NCBI RefSeq assembly: GCF_014856545.2
Contig: NZ_CP109811.1
Location: 2,970,001-3,034,000 of the forward strand
DNA: 64,000 bases
Reading direction: 5' to 3'
Source of the DNA: Mesobacillus jeotgali
GTDB taxonomy: Bacteria > Bacillota > Bacilli > Bacillales > Cytobacillaceae
Numbering within the stretch: the stretch's first letter is position 1; each line of letters begins with the position of its first letter. A model generated the notes under the pieces. The model made no database searches and had not been told where the DNA came from. It worked only from the letters and a program-made list of their open reading frames with translations. Shown piece after piece: positions 59,692 to 64,000 of this stretch. The translations under genes and the position numbers were made by a program.

Positions 59692-60453
59692 TACTCCGAA
59701 ATGGAATTTTGCTGTTTTTCTTCTGTAAACATCAAAGCCAAACTCATCAAATCGCCCGCTTCGGAAATGGTCTTTCAGAACTACTCGCTTCCTGGCAACA
59801 CGTATCGCATGATCAATGACTTCTTGTGTAAGCCCATCGTAAACAGCGAAATGAGTCAGGCCCCTGATTCCATCTGACTCTAATATCGACTCATCGAACA
59901 TTGGGTCAAAATATACACAATCTACGCTTTTGTCTTCCTGCAACTTGAGGAACTCCAGTGAATAACCTTGAATGACTGTTATTTTGGCCATCGACTTATT
60001 GATGGCTTCATATCCTGATTCCCATGCTTTGAGTCCGGTTTTAACCAAATATGCGAGCTCTTGTCTTGCTTCAATTCCTGTGACAGATCCTGACTCACCT
60101 ACCACAAAGCTCGCAACGATACTATCGGACCCAAGACCAAGCGAACAGTCAAGAACACTCATCCCTTCCCGCAACTTAGCTGCGTCTATGAGGGGATCAC
60201 TTTCCCCTTTCATTAATCGTTTGATTCGGAACATAGCGGAATTCGGGTGGAAAAAGAAAGGCTCCGCAGCTCCAAGCGGGAAAAGCTCAAGACGCTCTTT
60301 GCCAACTACCAGGCAATCATCCTTCACGATTTCCTGGATACCTGACACTGACCTTTTTCTCCTCGGGATGAAATCCACATTAAGCTCCAGGGCTATAGCT
60401 CTTGCTTTCGCGGTCATACTCTCATTTGTCCTGCCTGCTGTTGTCACAAACAC
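59677..60453 (-). CDS. ypiP: Class I SAM-dependent methyltransferase (YpiP, RsmJ-like)
   Basis: A 258-residue protein. SAM-binding motif I is LDCSLGLGSDSIVAS; motif II (VTGIEARQEL) and the catalytic loop YFDPMFD follow. The RsmJ/DUF548-like fold suggests RNA guanine-N2 methylation, as for 16S rRNA RsmJ, but this is inferred. A run of nine G and GAGAGC sits in front of two possible GTG starts (60453, 60447); the second has the better spacing. Gene order ypjP-ypiP-brxA-ilvD follows B. subtilis. Confidence 0.9.
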   Translation of the reverse strand: MFVTTAGRTNESMTAKARAIALELNVDFIPRRKRSVSGIQEIVKDDCLVVGKERLELFPLGAAEPFFFHPNSAMFRIKRLMKGESDPLIDAAKLREGMSVLDCSLGLGSDSIVASFVVGESGSVTGIEARQELAYLVKTGLKAWESGYEAINKSMAKITVIQGYSLEFLKLQEDKSVDCVYFDPMFDESILESDGIRGLTHFAVYDGLTQEVIDHAIRVARKRVVLKDHFRSGRFDEFGFDVYRRKTAKFHFGVIEKE

Positions 60454-60600
60454 GCTCTCCCCCCCCCTTACACCTATTTGCATACAAACAAAAAGGACGT
60501 CAATCGACATCCTTTTCGAACTTTTTGAGCAATGAAGTTTTGGTATACTCTCACAGTATTGTCCCTTAAAGATTACTCTTGTTTTTTAAAATAATACAGC

Positions 60601-61035
60601 CTAGCAATGGGCATCAAAAGCAGAAGTTAAGTTATCCATGATCGCTTCCATCGGCTGACCTTCGATATCATGGCGAGGAATGAAGTGAACAACTTCTTTT
60701 CCTTTCAACAATGCCATTGATGGTGAAGATGGCTCTAGGCCTGTGAAATACTCACGCATTTTGGCAGTTGCTTCTTTGTCCTGGCCAGCAAAAACAGTCA
60801 CAAGATGGTCAGGTTTCTTCTCACTTCGCAAGAGTGCTTGAGTTGCAGACGGACGGGCAAGACCCGCAGCACAACCACAAACGGAATTCACTACGACCAG
60901 TGTTGTTCCTTCTGCATTTTCCATGAATTCCTCAACTTCCGCAGCGGTAAGCAGTTCTTTGAAATCCGCACGAGTTAATTCCTCACGCATTGGCTTTACC
61001 ATTTGTCTCATATATTCTTCATATGCCATTGACAT
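60601..61035 (-). CDS. brxA: Bacilliredoxin BrxA (YphP)
   Basis: A 144-residue thioredoxin-fold protein with the CGC active site in VVNSVCGCAAGLARP, and FAGQDKEAT and SSPSMALLKGKEVVHFIPRHDIEG. It removes bacillithiol from S-bacillithiolated proteins under oxidative stress; this also marks a bacillithiol-producing organism. GGGAGGG lies nine bases before the ATG. Located next to ilvD as in B. subtilis. Confidence 0.96.
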   Translation of the reverse strand: MSMAYEEYMRQMVKPMREELTRADFKELLTAAEVEEFMENAEGTTLVVVNSVCGCAAGLARPSATQALLRSEKKPDHLVTVFAGQDKEATAKMREYFTGLEPSSPSMALLKGKEVVHFIPRHDIEGQPMEAIMDNLTSAFDAHC

Positions 61036-61120
61036 AAATAAATCCCTCCCAAACGATAGTTTGCAGTGTTAGCATACTATATTATTTATACCAAACGCAA
61101 TAAAAGAACGTCGTCTCACA

Positions 61121-62833
61121 CTAGGAATGTACGGGCTCTTGAGCTGTCTTTCCTTCAAAATGATCCGTTACAGCTCCTTTGGAGGAACAAGATACAAGTC
61201 TGGCGTATTTAGCAAGTGCCCCTCTGGAAGGTAGTGATGGCGGTGTCCAGTTTTGCTTGCGGGCAACCAGCTCTTCCTCACTCAAGGCAACTGAAATCAG
61301 CCTTTGTTCACTATCAACAGTGATCAAGTCCCCATCTTTTATCAATGCAATCGGACCGCCAACCTGTGCTTCAGGGGCAATGTGGCCAATTACCAGGCCA
61401 TGACTGCCTCCAGAAAATCTTCCATCTGTCAGCAATGCAACACTTTCTCCAAGGCCTTTGCCTACAAGTATCGCTGATAAACTCAGCATCTCAGGCATGC
61501 CCGGGCCTCCTTTTGGTCCCTCATAACGGATGACCAATACGTCACCAGCGACAATTTCATCGGAAATAACGGCTTTGGAAGCAGATTCCTCGTCATCAAA
61601 AACCTTGGCAGGACCCGTCATGGCTTTCACCTTCAAACCGGATACTTTCGCTACTGCGCCATCTGGTGCAAGGTTTCCTTTCAAAACAACGAGTGGGCCG
61701 TCCTTTCTAAAAGGCTGGGCTGCAGGCCGGATTACTTTTTGGCCAGGTTTTAGGTCAGGAAAGTCCTTTAGATTCTCTTCAAGTGTTTTTCCTGTAACCG
61801 TGAGACAATCACCGTGCAGCATTCCTTCTTTTAGAAGGAGTTTCATGACTGCCGGAACCCCGCCAGCTTCAAAAAGGTCCTGCATGACATATTTGCCGCT
61901 TGGCTTCAAATCAGCAAGATGGGGGACTCTTGCCTGAATTCTGTTGAAATCATCCAGCGTCAGGTCGACTTCTGCAGCATGTGCTATTGCCATTAAATGA
62001 AGAACGGCATTTGTAGATCCCCCTAGCGCCATTACGACAGTAATAGCATTCTCAAATGCTTCCTTCGTTAGTATCTGTCTTGGCCGAATATCCTGCTCAA
62101 GCATCTGATAGACTATTTCTCCTGCTTTATAGCAATCTTCACGCTTTTCATCGGTTTCCGCCGGATGTGATGAACTTCCCGGCAGGCTCATCCCTAGGGC
62201 CTCGATTGCGCTGGCCATTGTATTCGCTGTGTACATCCCTCCACATGAACCCGAACCCGGGCAAGCATGACATTCAATCTTATGAAGCTGTTCATCACCT
62301 ATCGCACCCTTGTTATATTGGCCAACACCTTCGAAAGCAGAAACTATGTCAATGTCCCGATCATCAAGCTTGCCTGGCTTGATCGTGCCGCCATAAACAA
62401 AAACAGCAGGAAGGTCCATTCTAGCAATAGCCATCATACAGCCAGGCATATTTTTATCACAGCCGCCTATTGCGACAAAACCGTCCAGGCTCTCTCCCTG
62501 GACCACTGTTTCGATCGAGTCAGCAATTAAGTCACGACTAGGGAGCGAATAGCGCATGCCGTCTGTACCCATTGAAATTCCATCTGATACAGTGATTGTG
62601 TTGAAAATCAACGGCGCTCCACCTGCTGCCCTTGCACCCTCTTTCGCTTTCACAGCAAGCTTATCAATATGTATATTACAAGGAGTAACCTCGCTCCACG
62701 TACTCGCTATTCCGATCATCGGCTTCTTGAAATCATCGTCACCGAACCCTACCGCCCGAAGCATGGCCCTGTTCGGCGCCTTTCTGGCATCATCACTAAA
62801 CACATGGCTCTTAATTCTTAAATCCTTTTCCAA
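61121..62833 (-). CDS. ilvD: Dihydroxy-acid dehydratase IlvD
   Basis: A 570-residue [Fe-S] enzyme of isoleucine/valine synthesis that dehydrates 2,3-dihydroxy acids to 2-oxo acids. Cluster ligands are in [13 protein letters not shown] and [19 protein letters not shown]; the C-terminal part has [27 protein letters not shown] start behind GGGAGGG. No T-box or CodY consensus was clear in the 190 bp upstream, which end with the ypgR terminator. Confidence 0.97.
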   Translation of the reverse strand: MEKDLRIKSHVFSDDARKAPNRAMLRAVGFGDDDFKKPMIGIASTWSEVTPCNIHIDKLAVKAKEGARAAGGAPLIFNTITVSDGISMGTDGMRYSLPSRDLIADSIETVVQGESLDGFVAIGGCDKNMPGCMMAIARMDLPAVFVYGGTIKPGKLDDRDIDIVSAFEGVGQYNKGAIGDEQLHKIECHACPGSGSCGGMYTANTMASAIEALGMSLPGSSSHPAETDEKREDCYKAGEIVYQMLEQDIRPRQILTKEAFENAITVVMALGGSTNAVLHLMAIAHAAEVDLTLDDFNRIQARVPHLADLKPSGKYVMQDLFEAGGVPAVMKLLLKEGMLHGDCLTVTGKTLEENLKDFPDLKPGQKVIRPAAQPFRKDGPLVVLKGNLAPDGAVAKVSGLKVKAMTGPAKVFDDEESASKAVISDEIVAGDVLVIRYEGPKGGPGMPEMLSLSAILVGKGLGESVALLTDGRFSGGSHGLVIGHIAPEAQVGGPIALIKDGDLITVDSEQRLISVALSEEELVARKQNWTPPSLPSRGALAKYARLVSCSSKGAVTDHFEGKTAQEPVHS

Positions 62834-62972
62834 AGAATGTCCCTCCCGATTTTTTATTCACTACGATAACGCTTTTTCGAGTCAATTGCAATAATAATCT
62901 AAATATTTTAATTATTAAAAATAAGTAAGCGGATACATTATCTCATTGAAGAGTAATATCATTTTTTTCCTA

Positions 62973-63015
62973 GAAAAAAGACACCCCGGACGTTAAAACA
63001 ATCCAGGGTGCCTTG
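62973..63015 (-). terminator. ypgR terminator
   Basis: GGCACCCTGGATTG...CGTCCGGGGTGTC imperfect stem followed by TTTTTTC on the minus strand. Confidence 0.7.
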
Positions 63016-63023
63016 ATAATCAT

Positions 63024-64000
63024 TTATTGTTTCCTGGCTTCCGTCATCTGTTTCCAGACTGAGCCTTTTGCTTCCTCGCCAAGCTCGATACGGGCAATTG
63101 CCAGTTTCACCTGCATGCTTACTTCGAATTCGGGGTCATCTTCTGCATCTTTTAAAGTTGGCAATGCGCTTTCATCTCCAACTTCATAAAGGAACATCGC
63201 TGCACGCCAGCGAACAAGCTTACTTGGGTCCTTAAGTGCTTCCATCATTTCGTCCATCGCTTCCGAGAAACCTAGATCGGATAAGCAGTCACCCGCTGTC
63301 CTGCGAACGGTAACGGTTTTGTCGTTTAAGGCTTTGTAAAGCAAAGGCAGCACCTTTTTGTCCTCAATCATTCCTAAATAAACGGTGGCCAACCGGCGTA
63401 TGGATGCTTTCTCATCCTGTAAAGCTTTTTCAAGCACAGGCAGATCGTTAACAGACGGATCTTCCATTTGCTCAAGAAGCTGGTATCTTACCCGCCAATC
63501 CTGATTTTCCAAATCCGCTTCTGTTATCCTGATTTTTTTCTTTGCTGCTTTTAACTGAGCTTCCTGACCAGGATTTTTAGCCAGCTTTACGAGCTCCTCC
63601 AGCCTCTCAGGAGGGTATGCCGCTAAAAGTTCTTCCACAACATCATTTCCTACTTGATCGAATTCTCCGTAACGGACTCCGAGTTCTTTCCACCTGCGGA
63701 CCATAACAACGTTATCTTCTGGAGTCTGTACCTCTCCTACTTTTTTCACGAATGTTTCTGGCAGCCCATACCGCTTCTCTTCAGTGCCGTCAGTAAGCTT
63801 CACCTGCATGGGAATCCCCTTATATACTTGTACAAGGACTTTTACTTCCCCAAAATGCTCATTGATTTCAGGTTCAGCGTCCCCTGATTCCTCTGCATCT
63901 TCTCCGAACGCTTTTCTGACCTCAGGAAGAATCACCTTCCAGTCAAACTTTGCATTTCTTTCGACTGCGAGGAAATCTGCAACATGATAAACCCCTTTTA
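63024..64000 (-). CDS. ypgR: YpgR/CvfC-like HEAT-repeat protein with NifU-N domain (partial, runs off right edge)
   Basis: The C-terminal 325 codons of a longer protein. The open frame continues to the window edge (KGVYHVADFLAVERNAKFDWKV before ILPEVRKAFG), so the internal GTG at 63935 is not the start. The N-terminal part fits the scaffold NfU/NifU-N-like domain; the C-terminal half contains HEAT/PBS-lyase repeats (DWRVRYQLLEQMEDPSVNDLPVLEKAL, RRLATVYLGMIEDKKVLPLLYKAL, VRRTAGDCLSDLG). The family includes conserved virulence factor C of staphylococci. Function unclear. Confidence 0.9.
   Translation of the reverse strand, partial: KGVYHVADFLAVERNAKFDWKVILPEVRKAFGEDAEESGDAEPEINEHFGEVKVLVQVYKGIPMQVKLTDGTEEKRYGLPETFVKKVGEVQTPEDNVVMVRRWKELGVRYGEFDQVGNDVVEELLAAYPPERLEELVKLAKNPGQEAQLKAAKKKIRITEADLENQDWRVRYQLLEQMEDPSVNDLPVLEKALQDEKASIRRLATVYLGMIEDKKVLPLLYKALNDKTVTVRRTAGDCLSDLGFSEAMDEMMEALKDPSKLVRWRAAMFLYEVGDESALPTLKDAEDDPEFEVSMQVKLAIARIELGEEAKGSVWKQMTEARKQ

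Noticed and set aside
62834..62972. T-box or CodY control of ilvD
   Set aside because: The AT-rich leader shows no T-box core or specifier hairpin, and the best CodY alignment has many mismatches.

Overview
The window looks like a chromosomal segment of an endospore-forming member of the Bacillaceae, probably from a Mesobacillus/Cytobacillus-like lineage. That placement is inferred from gene content, consensus AGGAGG ribosome sites, moderate GC and many small sporulation-linked genes; no rRNA or tRNA is present to test it. Almost all genes lie on the minus strand. I see no rRNA, tRNA, CRISPR array, insertion sequence or prophage.

Region 1 (1-12.6 kb): the start of a short-chain dehydrogenase; a small Hsp20 protein; a secreted CAP-domain protein; an operon of beta-propeller lipoprotein, response regulator, histidine kinase and a YtkA/FixH lipoprotein; a reactive-sulfur island with the persulfide sensor CstR, two intact rhodaneses, one rhodanese lacking its active-site Cys and two ATACC...GGTAT operators; a CobW-type GTPase; and an S41 (CtpA/CtpB-type) protease.

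Region 2 (12.7-32.1 kb): the copper genes copA-copZ with a CsoR-like operator but no csoR. After them the order follows the B. subtilis yodJ-deoD-yozD-yodN-yozE-yokU-kamA-yodPQRST segment as I remember it. Here the kam/yod lysine cluster carries an embedded sigma-54 activator (KamR), a near-perfect sigma-54 promoter in front of kamA, and a GABA-aminotransferase plus aldehyde-dehydrogenase pair. Read together, these genes could carry lysine through beta-lysine, N-acetyl-beta-lysine and GABA to succinate.

Region 3 (32.4-46.3 kb): an S66 peptidase, an FAD dehydrogenase, a YjcZ spore peptide, an SGNH hydrolase, a DUF502 membrane protein, PTS IIA, msrA-msrB, rsgA with an independent 25-codon transcription unit just upstream, a DUF4397 protein, ypmS-ypmR-ypmQ, a nucleoside hydrolase and an orphan sporulation-type kinase.

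Region 4 (46.4-64 kb): degV, a DUF2535 protein, tatA-tatC separated by a strong terminator, ilvA, plsC, thyA-dfrA, a secreted anthrax-lethal-factor-like metalloprotease, a TelA/YceG/TerC set without TerD genes, then ypjP-ypiP-brxA-ilvD-ypgR, the last running off the right edge.

Non-coding structure worth noting: a perfect CodY box (19242-19256); two intergenic arrays with the same exact 52-bp period and hairpin layout (16557 and 32226); two copies of a GC-rich inverted-repeat element (18728 and 51754); and several genes too short for usual ORF calling (17646, 19315, 40201 and 59486).
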